A stretch of DNA of 62,945 nucleotides from Oscillospiraceae bacterium (lineage in GTDB: Bacteria > Bacillota > Clostridia > Oscillospirales > Acutalibacteraceae), in contig SVOC01000017.1 of NCBI GenBank assembly GCA_015066625.1, positions 1 to 62,945 on the forward strand, in the 5' to 3' direction. Below are positions 1-8,649 of the stretch, piece by piece (position 1 is the first letter of the stretch; each line of letters opens with the position of its first letter). The translations under genes and the position numbers were made by a program. Under the pieces are notes generated by a model. That model was not told the DNA's origin, ran no database searches, and saw only the letters and a program-made list of their open reading frames with translations.

Positions 1-80
1 GCTGTGTTGCGTGACTTGTTTCTTGCAGCTCTGGTCTTGTTAACGATAACTCTCTTCTTAGCTGATTTAATATTGGGCAT
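1..80 (-). CDS. rpsT: 30S ribosomal protein S20, N-terminal part (cut by window edge)
   Basis: Small-subunit ribosomal protein S20, which binds 16S rRNA early in 30S assembly. Only the first 26 codons lie in the window. They read MPNIKSAKKRVIVNKTRAAR and continue with basic residues, the typical S20 N terminus rich in lysine and arginine. The ATG is at 80-78 and is preceded by an AGGAGG ribosome binding site on the minus strand (about 86-91). A promoter lies at 111-139. The gene is divergent from gpr. The family assignment is firm; the remaining two thirds of the gene are outside the window. Confidence 0.93.
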   Translation of the reverse strand, partial: MPNIKSAKKRVIVNKTRAARNKSRNT

Positions 81-110
81 AGTGGCACCTCCTTCTTCAT
101 ACAGGTGAAT

Positions 111-139
111 ATGATATCACATTTTTTTTGTAATTGCAA
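111..139 (-). promoter_or_regulatory. Sigma-A type promoter of rpsT
   Basis: On the minus strand a -35 box TTGCAA (139-134) and a -10 box TATCAT (116-111) are 17 bases apart, leading into the AGGAGG and ATG of rpsT. Seen by eye, not tested. Confidence 0.7.
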
Positions 140-219
140 GGTTTTTTTAAAAATTATTTCAAACTTTTGCAGTTAATATTACCAAATTTTCTTAAAAAAA
201 TCAAGAGGAAAATTAAAAT

Positions 220-1092
220 ATGAATTTCAGAACGGATCTTGCACTGGAAAGGTGCGAATTTTTGGGCAAAAAGAGCCTTGAAGGAATTGAAATAGACAGC
301 TTCAGAGCACACAAAGCAAAGGTGACGAGAATTGATGTCACAAGTGATGTGGGTGCCGATTCCGTAGGTAAACCCATGGGCAGATATGTGACGGTTGAGG
401 TAAGCCCTTTTGCAAAGCACGCACAGTTTATTGATGAAAGTCTTTCTGCTCTGACAGAGGAGGTCAGGCGGATAATTCCCCGTGAGGGCAGTGTGCTTGT
501 GGCAGGTCTGGGGAATACGAAAATCACACCCGATGCACTGGGCCCCAAGTGTGCGTCAATGATATTTGCAACAAGGCATATTACAGGTGAGCTTCTTGAA
601 TCAACGGGGCTTTCGGATCTGCGGTGTGTCAGTGCCTTTTCCACGGGAGTGTTGGGTGAAACGGGTGCGGAATCCGTTGAAATGATAAAGGGTGCGGTGC
701 ATATGATAAAGCCCGATTTTGTCATAACCGTGGATGCGCTTGCCGCAAGAAATGTGGGCAGGCTTGGCACTACGGTGCAGATGTGCAACACGGGTATCGT
801 GCCAGGTTCGGGCGTAGGTAATTCCAGGCAGGAAATAAGCGAAAAAACCGTGGGTGTGCCTGTTATTTCAATCGGAGTGCCCACGGTTGTGGATGCGGCA
901 ACCCTTGTGCTTGACTGCGGTTCGGGGTGCGATGATGAGCAGGCGCTTTATGAGCAGACGGGCAATATGATGGTAACTCCCCGTGAGGTTGACCTTATGA
1001 TAGAGCGTGCCTCAAAGCTGACCGCACTTGCAATAAACTGCGCCCTGCAGCCGGGAATTTCACCCGAAGATATGCTTATTCTCACATCCTGA
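220..1092 (+). CDS. gpr: Germination protease GPR (spore endopeptidase, family M63/A25)
   Basis: GPR degrades the small acid-soluble proteins that coat spore DNA when the spore germinates, and it acts in the spore core. The 290-residue product carries the family signature close to its N terminus (RTDLALE at residues 4-10), the PxxxGRYVTVE segment near residues 51-61, and the conserved core VLVAGLGN..TPDALGP (about residues 91-109). The ATG at 220 has AGAGGA nine bases upstream, and an in-frame TAA at 214-216 rules out a longer start. Relative to Bacillus GPR, whose zymogen carries a propeptide of about 15 residues before RTDLA, this one has only three residues before RTDLA. A sigma-G or sigma-F promoter is expected from Bacillus, but I could not see a convincing one. 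The gene is followed by a strong terminator and points to a spore-forming organism. Confidence 0.93.
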   Translation: MNFRTDLALERCEFLGKKSLEGIEIDSFRAHKAKVTRIDVTSDVGADSVGKPMGRYVTVEVSPFAKHAQFIDESLSALTEEVRRIIPREGSVLVAGLGNTKITPDALGPKCASMIFATRHITGELLESTGLSDLRCVSAFSTGVLGETGAESVEMIKGAVHMIKPDFVITVDALAARNVGRLGTTVQMCNTGIVPGSGVGNSRQEISEKTVGVPVISIGVPTVVDAATLVLDCGSGCDDEQALYEQTGNMMVTPREVDLMIERASKLTALAINCALQPGISPEDMLILTS

Positions 1093-1093
1093 T

Positions 1094-1129
1094 AAAAAGT
1101 GCCGTTTCTGTGACGAGGCGGCACTTTTT
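1094..1129 (+). terminator. Intrinsic terminator after gpr
   Basis: An 11-base stem (AAAAAGTGCCG paired with CGGCACTTTTT) closes a 14-base loop and ends in a T run. It starts two bases after the gpr stop and isolates gpr from the mraZ promoter. Confidence 0.85.
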
Positions 1130-1224
1130 CTATATCTTGTGGCAAAGATTTTTCGGTATACAAGAGGGTATCGGAAATGAAGGAAAAAAAGTGAAAAATA
1201 GTTGAAATTTTTAATAAAAACCCC

Positions 1225-1253
1225 TTGATATTCGGAAAGTTTTTTTATATAAT
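1225..1253 (+). promoter_or_regulatory. Promoter of the mraZ-led dcw operon
   Basis: TTGATA (1225-1230) and TATAAT (1248-1253) are separated by 17 bases, 65 bases ahead of the mraZ start. The TTG of the -35 box could be read as a start codon in frame with mraZ, but its role as a promoter element argues against that. MraZ in other bacteria binds repeats just upstream of its own gene; no clear repeated GTGG-type boxes were seen here. Confidence 0.8.
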
Positions 1254-1317
1254 AGGAGTCGTCAGGGAGACAAAGGATGGAAAAGGTGGATTTTTCGCAA
1301 GGAAGGAGGAAAATGTC

Positions 1318-1785
1318 ATGCCAAAGCTTCAGGGCAAGGAAATAAGGAAATTTGACCAGGTAAGCAGAATGACGCTTCCTCCGAAACACAGAAGAGGTCT
1401 GGGGGATGAAATCATAATTTTCAGACCCGTTCATCATGAGCCTTGCGTTATGCTTTTTTCAACCGAGGGATGGGAAGAGTTTTACGAAAATCTGCTTGAA
1501 TGCTTCGACGGTGCCGAGCAGGCGGTTGCCGAAAGAAAAATCGCCAACAGATGCGATGTGCTGATTCCCGACAAGTCAAACCGAATTACAATCGGCGATA
1601 AGTTTATGGCGTATGCAAAGCTTACCGATGAGGTGCTTGCGGTTGGTGTGGGCGACAGAGTTGAGCTCTGGAATCCCGCAACTTGGGAAGAATACTTCGG
1701 CGACGATGACGAAGAAGATGAAGACGACGATGACAGCGGCTTCTTCGATAAGGTTCCCTATTCAAGACCGAGGAGCAAAAGATGA
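1318..1785 (+). CDS. mraZ: Transcriptional regulator MraZ
   Basis: MraZ is an AbrB-fold DNA-binding protein that represses the dcw operon from the mraZ promoter. The start is the ATG at 1318, eight bases after a perfect AGGAGG (1304-1309); the protein is 155 residues, slightly longer than the usual ~143. Two SpoVT/AbrB-like repeats are visible: an N-terminal one around FDQVSRMTLPPKHRRGLGDE and a second around IPDKSNRITIGDKFMAYAKL. The C terminus adds an acidic run (GDDDEEDEDDDDSG) followed by a basic tail. It is the first gene of the cluster and overlaps rsmH by four bases (ATGA), so the two are translationally coupled. Confidence 0.92.
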   Translation: MPKLQGKEIRKFDQVSRMTLPPKHRRGLGDEIIIFRPVHHEPCVMLFSTEGWEEFYENLLECFDGAEQAVAERKIANRCDVLIPDKSNRITIGDKFMAYAKLTDEVLAVGVGDRVELWNPATWEEYFGDDDEEDEDDDDSGFFDKVPYSRPRSKR

Positions 1786-2708
1786 GTGCAAATTCATTTC
1801 ATCACATCCCCGTGCTTTTCAACGAAACCATTGACTCCCTCAACATAAAGTCCGACGGCATTTACGTTGACTGCACATCGGGAGGCGGCGGACATTCAAC
1901 CGCTATTGCAAAAAGGCTGTCAACGGGCAGGCTCATTTCAATCGACCGTGACCCTCAGGCAATCGAAACCCTTAAAGAAAGGCTGGGCGGCTTTGAGTGC
2001 GTAACCGTTGTTCACGATAATTTCTTCAACATAAAATCCGTTCTTGCAAATCTGGGTATCAGCGGTGTTGACGGTGTGCTTGCAGACCTGGGCGTAAGCT
2101 CACATCAGCTTGACGAGCCCTCAAGAGGCTTTTCGTTTCACCACGATGCACCACTCGATATGAGAATGAGCATTGAGGGAATGAGTGCGGCGGATGCGGT
2201 AAATAACCTCTCTCAGCAGGAACTTCAGAAAATAATTTTTGACTACGGCGAAGAAAAATTCGCATCTTCGATTTCCAGAGCTATCGTAAGGGCGAGGGAA
2301 ATAAAACCCATTGAAACAACCTTCGAGCTTTCGGATATCATAAAATCGGCGATGCCTGCCGCTGCAAAGCGTGACGGTCATCCCGCAAGAAAAACTTTTC
2401 AGGCAATCCGCATATTCGTAAATTCAGAAATCCGGGGATTGGATGATGCGGTTTCGGATATGTTTGACTGCCTTAACAAAGGCGGAAGGCTCAGCATAAT
2501 AACCTTCCACTCACTTGAAGACAGAACGGTGAAGCAGCAGCTTGCTCCTCTTGCAAAGGGTTGCACCTGCCCCAAGAATTTCCCCGTCTGTGTATGCGGC
2601 AACACACCGAAAGCAAAGGTGTTCAAGGCGGTTGCTCCTTCCGACGAAGAGCTTGCCGAAAATCCCAGAAGCCGAAGCGCAAGGCTTCGCACTGCAGAAA
2701 GATTATGA
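1782..2708 (+). CDS. rsmH: 16S rRNA (cytosine-1402 N4)-methyltransferase
   Basis: RsmH (MraW) uses S-adenosylmethionine to methylate the N4 of C1402 in the decoding centre of 16S rRNA. The 308-residue length is normal. The N terminus HIPVLFNETIDSL and the SAM-binding loop DCTSGGGGHS (residues about 30-39) are family hallmarks, as are DGVLADLGVSSHQLD and the C-terminal FHSLEDR. The ATG overlaps the mraZ stop, giving the usual mraZ-rsmH pair. Next in line is ftsL, 105 bases downstream. Confidence 0.96.
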   Translation: MSANSFHHIPVLFNETIDSLNIKSDGIYVDCTSGGGGHSTAIAKRLSTGRLISIDRDPQAIETLKERLGGFECVTVVHDNFFNIKSVLANLGISGVDGVLADLGVSSHQLDEPSRGFSFHHDAPLDMRMSIEGMSAADAVNNLSQQELQKIIFDYGEEKFASSISRAIVRAREIKPIETTFELSDIIKSAMPAAAKRDGHPARKTFQAIRIFVNSEIRGLDDAVSDMFDCLNKGGRLSIITFHSLEDRTVKQQLAPLAKGCTCPKNFPVCVCGNTPKAKVFKAVAPSDEELAENPRSRSARLRTAERL

Positions 2709-2813
2709 CCTGTGCAAGTTTGGATGGCTTTGTGCAAGTCATGTAATAATCACCTCCATTCCTTCATCGGATGGCTGTGACATTTTGCTCACTCTGTGAA
2801 AGGAGAAAGATTG

Positions 2814-3305
2814 ATGGCTGACTATAACCGCAGCGAGGCTTATGACCTTTCGCTGTATGATATGCCCGCAATGAGAACATCTGCGGCACCTCAGATTGAA
2901 AGACCCGCTCAAAGACCTGCACAGCCTAAGCGTGCAAAGTCAGCGGCGCAGGCAAGAAAAGAATCCATAGAATCTGCAAAGCGCGCGGTCAAGCTGTTTG
3001 CGGTTTCGTTAACATTGATTGTGCTTTTCGGTGCGGTTCTGCTTTCCAACATCAGCCTTATAATGCTTGAAAATGAAGCTGCGGCAATCGAAACCCGTAT
3101 AGGCGATGCCGTAAGCGAAAACACAAGGCTTGTTGTTGAACTCAATTCCAAGGTTTCACTTGAAAAGGTGGAAGACTATGCGGTGTCGGTTTTGGGCATG
3201 AACAAGCTTGAAAGATATCAGGTGCATTACTTCGGCAACGGCGGTACGGATAAAGTGGTATTGGCCGACGGTGTGGCGGTTGAAGATGGAGCCAAGGGAA
3301 GCTGA
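2814..3305 (+). CDS. ftsL: FtsL-like cell division protein
   Basis: A small bitopic membrane protein of 163 residues placed between rsmH and the division PBP, where FtsL always sits. A basic, disordered cytosolic N terminus (about 60 residues) is followed by one membrane span (about VKLFAVSLTLIVLFGAVLLS) and then a heptad-containing extracellular coiled coil ending in VEDYAVSVLGMNKLERYQV, a typical FtsL/DivIC end. FtsL forms the FtsQLB complex that activates septal wall synthesis. The start at 2814 follows AGGAG at 2801-2805; a start 18 bases earlier lacks spacing to any ribosome binding site. Sequence divergence is usual for this family, so position carries much of the assignment. Confidence 0.85.
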   Translation: MADYNRSEAYDLSLYDMPAMRTSAAPQIERPAQRPAQPKRAKSAAQARKESIESAKRAVKLFAVSLTLIVLFGAVLLSNISLIMLENEAAAIETRIGDAVSENTRLVVELNSKVSLEKVEDYAVSVLGMNKLERYQVHYFGNGGTDKVVLADGVAVEDGAKGS

Positions 3306-3335
3306 AATCAGCGGCGGCTTTATCTTGTTTTGGCT

Positions 3336-3365
3336 GCATATGCGGCTGTGTAACAAGCATATATA
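3336..3365 (+). promoter_or_regulatory. Possible sigma-E type sporulation promoter
   Basis: GCATATG (3336-3342) and CATATATA (3358-3365) are 15 bases apart. The Bacillus sigma-E consensus is KMATATT, about 14 bases, then CATACANT, so the first box matches well and the second partly. Bacillus spoVD, the closest homologue type of the downstream gene, is sigma-E controlled. This is inference from a weak motif. Confidence 0.3.
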
Positions 3366-3410
3366 TTGATTATAATCAAGGCTGTCTCAATTTTAGCGAG
3401 TTCAAATCTT

Positions 3411-3475
3411 TCCCGACGGTGAGTCGGGATTGCTGTTGTATGTACGCTTGCTTTGGGGCGGCAATTTTTGTTTTT
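3411..3475 (+). promoter_or_regulatory. Structured leader with terminator-like hairpin before the PBP gene
   Basis: A perfect seven-base stem with a five-base loop (3411-3429, TCCCGAC/GTCGGGA) abuts a second stem (ATTGCTG at 3429-3435 with CGGCAAT at 3459-3465) that is followed by TTTT, G, TTTTT. Base A3429 is shared, so the two stems compete slightly. The second stem with its T run resembles an intrinsic terminator with a long loop and sits only 24 bases before the next start codon, so it may attenuate the downstream genes. Confidence 0.4.
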
Positions 3476-3498
3476 AAATTTCTGAAAGGAAGAATGAT

Positions 3499-5808
3499 TT
3501 GAAAAAGACATCACCCAAAAAGAAGCTCATAAACAGAGCTGCTGTGGTTTTTCTTGCACTTACAATCGGTGTTTTCGGCGCAACAAGTGTTAATCTTGCC
3601 CGAATTCAGCTTGTAGATAACGAACAGTATAAGCAGAAGGCAGAGCAGAATCAGCTTCACGATACCGAAATCGTTGCGGAACGCGGAATTATATATGATT
3701 CAAATATGACCATGCTTGCAAAGAGTGCATCGGTATGGAAGGTTTACATAAAGCCCAATAAAATTGCTGAAAAAGAAAATGAAGGCTTCACAAACGACCT
3801 TTGCCGCAGACTTTCCGAAATAACGGGAGTTGACATTGAATCAATAAAATCAAAGGCGGCAAAAAGCCGGTACGGCTACCTTATCATCAAGCGTCAGATT
3901 GAGTTTGAAGAAAAAGAAGCAATCAGCAAATTCCTCAGCGAAGCATACGAATACACGGTTTATGAAGAAAAAGACGGCGTGACGGTGCCTGTTGATTATG
4001 AAATTTATTACAGCAGTGCAGTGGGTCTTGACCCCGATGTGAAGCGTTATTATCCCTACGGAACACTTGCTTCAAATGTTATCGGCTTTACGGGTACGGA
4101 TGATGTGGGCCGTTCGGGTGTGGAGCTTAAATACGACAGTGTTCTTACGGGTACGCCGGGCAGAATAATCACTGCGCAGAACGGCAAAAGCGATGTTATG
4201 AGCCGTGAGTTTGAAACCATTTACGATGCGGTGCAGGGCACAAGCCTTGTGCTTACGATCGATGAGGTTATTCAGCGTTATCTTGAGGATTCGCTTGAAC
4301 AGGTTTACATAGATTCAAAGGGCAAGGGTGCCTACGGCATTATTATGGATGTTGATACGGGTGCAATCCTTGCAATGGCATCTATGCAGAATTATGACCT
4401 TAACAATCCTCAGGCACTTACCGATGAAGAAAAGGCACAGCTTGAAGAAGCTTATCCCGATGAAGGCGAAAGAAGTGCCGCAAGAAACAATCTCTATTAT
4501 TCAAGGTGGAGAAACTTTATTGTCAGCGACAGCTATGAGCCGGGCTCGGTTTTCAAAATTATAACCGCTGCCGCCGCACTTGAAGAAAATGCGGTTGATA
4601 ATGAAACAAATATTTGCACCTGCACGGGTAAAATCAAGGTTTCGGACAGAATAATAAAGTGCCATAAGCGTGACGGACACGGCACACAGAATCTTAAGCA
4701 GGGTCTTATGAATTCCTGTAACCCCTTGTTTATTACCGTAGGTCAGAAGCTGGGCAAAGAAAAGTTCTATGAATATTTTGAAGCTTTCGGTTTCACCGAG
4801 AAAACGGGCATTGACCTGCCTGCGGAATCCGCACCTGTTGCGGGAGTTACCTATCACTCACTCAACAGCATGGGCATTGTTGAGCTTTCAAGCTCATCCT
4901 TCGGCCAGACCTTCCAGGCAACACCCATTCAGATGATAACCGCCATAAGCGCAGTTGCCAACGGCGGCAAACTTATGACACCTTACCTTGTTCAGAAGCA
5001 ACTTGATGCAAAGGGCAATGTTATAAACGAAACACAGCCCACCGTCAGAAGGCAGGTTATATCGGAGCAGACCGCAAGAATTGTTGCGGATATGATGGAA
5101 GGCGTTGTTTCGGGCGGTACGGGTAAAAATGCCTATGTGGCAGGCTACCGCGTAGCAGGTAAAACGGGCACATCCCAGAAAATCGGTACGGCACAGGGCG
5201 AGTATGTTGCATCCTTCGGATGCTTTGCACCTGCCGATGACCCCGAAATCGCGATGCTCATTCTTGTTGACGAACCCGTAGGTCAGATTAACGGCGGTCA
5301 GATTTGCACACCCGTTGCGGCTCAGGTTATTGAAAAAACTCTTGAATATATGGGTGTTGAAAGGCAGTATACCGATAAGGAAATTGCACTTCTTGATACC
5401 AATGCACCCAACCTTGTAGGCACTGAAATCGGCGATGCCGAGGCAATGCTTACTCAGGAGGGCTTTGAGGTCAAAACCGTAGGCAAGGGCGATGTTGTTG
5501 TGAGCCAGGTGCCTGCATATAATCAGAGTATGCCCAAGGACGGAATCATTGTTCTTTACACGGAAGCGGATGCTGAAAGAGTTACCGTAACCGTGCCCGA
5601 CCTTAAGCTTATGACCGTGTCTCAGGCAAACAATGCCGCGGTTGCCGCAGGTCTTAACATTAAAATTTCAGGTAACGCACTTAATGCATCCGAGCTTGTT
5701 TCTTATGATCAGAGCCTTGAAGCGGGCACGGAGGTTGAATGCGGTAAAACAGTGACGGTTTATTTTAAATCCAACACGGGAGTAGACGATTACGCAAGTC
5801 AGGAGTAG
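3499..5808 (+). CDS. Penicillin-binding protein 2, SpoVD/FtsI type with two PASTA domains
   Basis: A class B PBP (769 residues) that transpeptidates peptidoglycan at the septum or, in the SpoVD subtype, in the spore cortex. It has one N-terminal membrane span (about residues 13-35), a dimerisation/pedestal domain, and a transpeptidase domain with all three catalytic motifs: S350-V-F-K (nucleophile Ser350), S406-C-N and K555-T-G. Two PASTA domains follow (about residues 630-757). The start is a TTG at 3499 preceded by AAGGAAG; the ATG at 3494 runs into a stop at once. It sits at the ftsI position, but PASTA repeats and sporulation context fit SpoVD as well. The gene has a 190-base structured leader. 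Confidence 0.93.
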   Translation: MKKTSPKKKLINRAAVVFLALTIGVFGATSVNLARIQLVDNEQYKQKAEQNQLHDTEIVAERGIIYDSNMTMLAKSASVWKVYIKPNKIAEKENEGFTNDLCRRLSEITGVDIESIKSKAAKSRYGYLIIKRQIEFEEKEAISKFLSEAYEYTVYEEKDGVTVPVDYEIYYSSAVGLDPDVKRYYPYGTLASNVIGFTGTDDVGRSGVELKYDSVLTGTPGRIITAQNGKSDVMSREFETIYDAVQGTSLVLTIDEVIQRYLEDSLEQVYIDSKGKGAYGIIMDVDTGAILAMASMQNYDLNNPQALTDEEKAQLEEAYPDEGERSAARNNLYYSRWRNFIVSDSYEPGSVFKIITAAAALEENAVDNETNICTCTGKIKVSDRIIKCHKRDGHGTQNLKQGLMNSCNPLFITVGQKLGKEKFYEYFEAFGFTEKTGIDLPAESAPVAGVTYHSLNSMGIVELSSSSFGQTFQATPIQMITAISAVANGGKLMTPYLVQKQLDAKGNVINETQPTVRRQVISEQTARIVADMMEGVVSGGTGKNAYVAGYRVAGKTGTSQKIGTAQGEYVASFGCFAPADDPEIAMLILVDEPVGQINGGQICTPVAAQVIEKTLEYMGVERQYTDKEIALLDTNAPNLVGTEIGDAEAMLTQEGFEVKTVGKGDVVVSQVPAYNQSMPKDGIIVLYTEADAERVTVTVPDLKLMTVSQANNAAVAAGLNIKISGNALNASELVSYDQSLEAGTEVECGKTVTVYFKSNTGVDDYASQE

Positions 5809-5826
5809 TGACACGGAGGACAAAAG

Positions 5827-7269
5827 ATGAAACTCAGCGAAATAATTAAAGATATGGGTATTACGGCGGCTTTTGAGGATAAGGAAGTTGCTTTCATTAC
5901 CGATAACTCTGCAAAGATTGGCGAAGGCTGCATATTCGTATGCATTGAAGGCAAGCGTTTTGACGGTCACACCAAGGCTGCGGAAGCACTTGAAAAGGGT
6001 GCGGCTGCGATTGTTGTGCAGAAGGATATGGGTCTGCCCAATCAGATTCTTGTTGAAAATACAAGAAGTGCCTATGCATATATCTGTGCCGCATTTTACG
6101 GTCATCCCGAAAGACGCCTGAAGATTATCGGCGTAACAGGTACAAACGGCAAAACTACTACCTGCTTTATCATCAAATCCGTTCTTGACGGTATGGGTCA
6201 TAAAACAGGTCTTATCGGCACTGTCAAAAATATTGTGGGAGATAGGGAATATGAAGCATCCCTTACAACACCCGATTGCAACGACCTTTTTGCACTGTTC
6301 AAAGAAATGGCTGATTACGGCTGTGAATACTGTGTTATGGAGGTTTCTTCCCAGGCACTTGACCAGCGCAGAGTTGACGGTATTCATTTTGATGCGGCGA
6401 TATTTACGAATCTAACTCAGGACCATCTTGATTATCACGGCACCTTTGAAGCTTATAAAGCGGCAAAGCATATGCTGTTTGAAAATTCATCACTTGCTGT
6501 TGTCAATATTGACGACGAAAGCGCGGAGTATATGCTTGAAGGCACAAGCTGCAGAAATGTAACCTTCTCAATCAACAGCGATAAATGCGATTATTCCGCA
6601 AAGAATATCAGAATTTCAGCATCGGGAGTCAAATATGAGCTTCTGGGCACAGGCGGAATCGGCAGAATTCATTTCGGCGTACCCGGTAAGTTTTCCGTTT
6701 ATAACTCAATGGGTGCGGCGGCCTGCCTTGTTGAAATGGGTATGGATTTCAAGGCAGTGCTTGATTCGCTTGTTGCCTGCAAGGGTATTCCCGGCAGAAT
6801 GGAAGTTGTGCCCACAGATACACCCTATACCGTAATTATCGACTATGCACATACACCCGACGGGCTTGAAAACGTGCTGGGCTGTGTGCGTGAAATCACC
6901 GAGGGCAGAGTAATAACCGTTTTCGGCTGCGGCGGTGACAGAGATAAAACCAAAAGACCCATTATGGGCGAAATTGCCGCAAGGCTTTCGGATGTTGTGG
7001 TTGTAACCTCCGATAATCCCAGAAGCGAAGACCCTCAAACGATTATTGAAGATATAACCGCAGGTATCGGCAGGCACGATTCAAAGATTATTGTGGATAT
7101 TGACAGAATGAGTGCAATCGGAAAGGCGCTTGAAATTGCCCGTGAGGGAGATGTTGTTGTGCTTGCAGGCAAGGGTCAGGAAACCTATCAGATTCTTGCA
7201 AGCGGTAAAATTCACTTTGATGAGCGTGAGGCAGTTGCAAAAATTCTTTCCGAAAAGGCGGCAAAATAA
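5827..7269 (+). CDS. murE: UDP-MurNAc-L-Ala-D-Glu meso-diaminopimelate ligase
   Basis: MurE adds the third amino acid of the peptidoglycan stem in the cytoplasm using ATP. The 480-residue protein shows the Mur ligase P-loop GTNGKTT (about residues 105-111), the middle-domain ATPase core, and the C-terminal DNPRSEDP motif (about 396-403). In characterised MurE enzymes the arginine of DNPR marks specificity for meso-diaminopimelate, while lysine-adding enzymes have a different residue, so this wall is predicted to be mDAP type. The ATG lies eight bases after GGAGG. The stop is immediately followed by the murF start, so they form one translational unit. Confidence 0.96.
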   Translation: MKLSEIIKDMGITAAFEDKEVAFITDNSAKIGEGCIFVCIEGKRFDGHTKAAEALEKGAAAIVVQKDMGLPNQILVENTRSAYAYICAAFYGHPERRLKIIGVTGTNGKTTTCFIIKSVLDGMGHKTGLIGTVKNIVGDREYEASLTTPDCNDLFALFKEMADYGCEYCVMEVSSQALDQRRVDGIHFDAAIFTNLTQDHLDYHGTFEAYKAAKHMLFENSSLAVVNIDDESAEYMLEGTSCRNVTFSINSDKCDYSAKNIRISASGVKYELLGTGGIGRIHFGVPGKFSVYNSMGAAACLVEMGMDFKAVLDSLVACKGIPGRMEVVPTDTPYTVIIDYAHTPDGLENVLGCVREITEGRVITVFGCGGDRDKTKRPIMGEIAARLSDVVVVTSDNPRSEDPQTIIEDITAGIGRHDSKIIVDIDRMSAIGKALEIAREGDVVVLAGKGQETYQILASGKIHFDEREAVAKILSEKAAK

Positions 7270-8628
7270 ATGAAATCAATGACTTTTAAGGAAGCGGCAA
7301 AGGCGGTCGGCTCGGAGTCAAAGCTGTCGGGCAGCTTCAATACGGTATGTACCGATACAAGAAAAATAACCGAGGACTGTCTGTTTATTGCCATTAAGGG
7401 CGAAAATTTTGACGGCCACGATTTTGCCGTGAAAGCAGTTGAAAGCGGTGCGGCGGCGGTTATTGCCGAAAAAGACTGCGGTCTTGAAGAAAGGCAGATT
7501 CTTGTTGAAAGCACAAGGCAGGCGCTCCTTGACCTTGCAGGCTATTACAGAAGCCTTTTCAGTATTCCCGTTATCGGCGTTACGGGTAGTGTGGGCAAAA
7601 CCACAACAAAAGAAATGATACACGCCGTAATGTCGTCAAAATACAATACCCTTAAAAACGAGGGTAATCTCAATAATGAAATCGGTGTACCCCTGACTCT
7701 TTTCAGGCTTGACAGCACCCACGAAGCGGCTGTCATTGAAATGGGAATGAGTGATTTCGGTGAGATTTCACGCATTACCAAAGCAGTGAAGCCCGATGTT
7801 GCCGTTATTTCAAATATCGGTGTTTCACATATTGAAAATCTGGGTTCAAGAGAAGGCATACTCCGTGCAAAGCTTGAAATACTTGAGGGAATGAAGGGGG
7901 ATGCACCCGTTATTCTCAATGCGGATGACGATATGCTTATTACTGTCAGACCCGGAGCACATCCCGTTATTTATTACGGCATCGAAAACGAAAAATCAAT
8001 GTTCAAGGCATCAGAAATAACCTCCAAAGAGGCTGGAATCGGGCTTACCGTCGGTTTCAGCGGCGGCTCGGCTTCGGTGAGCCTGCCTTATCCGGGCCGT
8101 CATAATGTCTACAACTCTCTTGCCTCTGTTGCGGCGGGCAGTATTTTCGGCATTGAGCCTGAAACTGCTCTTGAAGCGCTGAAAAATTATGTGCCCGCAG
8201 GTATGAGGCAGAGAATCAATAAAATGCACGGCATCACCTTTATTGAAGATTGCTATAACGCAAGCCCCGATTCTCAGGCGGCGGCACTTGCGGTGCTTGG
8301 CGGAATGAATGCCGGAAGAAAAATTGCCGTTATCGGCGATATGCTTGAGCTTGGCAGTGTCAGCCGTGATGCTCATTACGGAGTAGGTACAAAAGCGGCG
8401 GAAAATAAGGTTGACGCTGTGTTTACTTACGGTGAACGCTCCCTTGAAACCGCAAAGGGTGCAAGGGACGGCGGAGTTGCCCATGTGAGAAGCTTTGACG
8501 ATAAGCAGAAGCTTTCCGCTTTTCTTGCGGAATATCTTGAAGAGGGCGATGCGGTTCTTTTCAAGGCAAGCAGGGGAATGAAGCTTGAAGATGTTATTCA
8601 TTCCGTATATGATGCTCTCGAAAAATAA
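7270..8628 (+). CDS. murF: UDP-MurNAc-tripeptide:D-Ala-D-Ala ligase
   Basis: MurF attaches the D-Ala-D-Ala dipeptide to complete UDP-MurNAc-pentapeptide. The 452-residue length and three-domain Mur ligase layout are normal: an N-terminal UDP-binding domain with CTDTRKI, the P-loop GSVGKTTTKEM near residue 106, the NEIGVP segment, and the C-terminal ligase domain with DCYNASPDS and GDMLELG. The ATG follows the murE stop with no gap, and the ribosome binding site lies within the end of murE. Substrate comes from MurE and the product goes to MraY encoded next. Confidence 0.96.
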   Translation: MKSMTFKEAAKAVGSESKLSGSFNTVCTDTRKITEDCLFIAIKGENFDGHDFAVKAVESGAAAVIAEKDCGLEERQILVESTRQALLDLAGYYRSLFSIPVIGVTGSVGKTTTKEMIHAVMSSKYNTLKNEGNLNNEIGVPLTLFRLDSTHEAAVIEMGMSDFGEISRITKAVKPDVAVISNIGVSHIENLGSREGILRAKLEILEGMKGDAPVILNADDDMLITVRPGAHPVIYYGIENEKSMFKASEITSKEAGIGLTVGFSGGSASVSLPYPGRHNVYNSLASVAAGSIFGIEPETALEALKNYVPAGMRQRINKMHGITFIEDCYNASPDSQAAALAVLGGMNAGRKIAVIGDMLELGSVSRDAHYGVGTKAAENKVDAVFTYGERSLETAKGARDGGVAHVRSFDDKQKLSAFLAEYLEEGDAVLFKASRGMKLEDVIHSVYDALEK

Positions 8629-8649
8629 CAGCTGGAAGGAAATCCTTTT

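Noticed and set aside
213-884. 223-codon antisense frame over gpr
   Set aside because: Low-complexity Ser/Thr-rich shadow; gpr is clearly the gene.
1225-1317. Longer start for MraZ
   Set aside because: The TTG start is the -35 box of the promoter, and AGGAGG sits before the ATG at 1318.
3366-3379. TATAAT inside the palindrome TTGATTATAATCAA as a sigma-A promoter
   Set aside because: No acceptable -35 box at 16-18 bases upstream.
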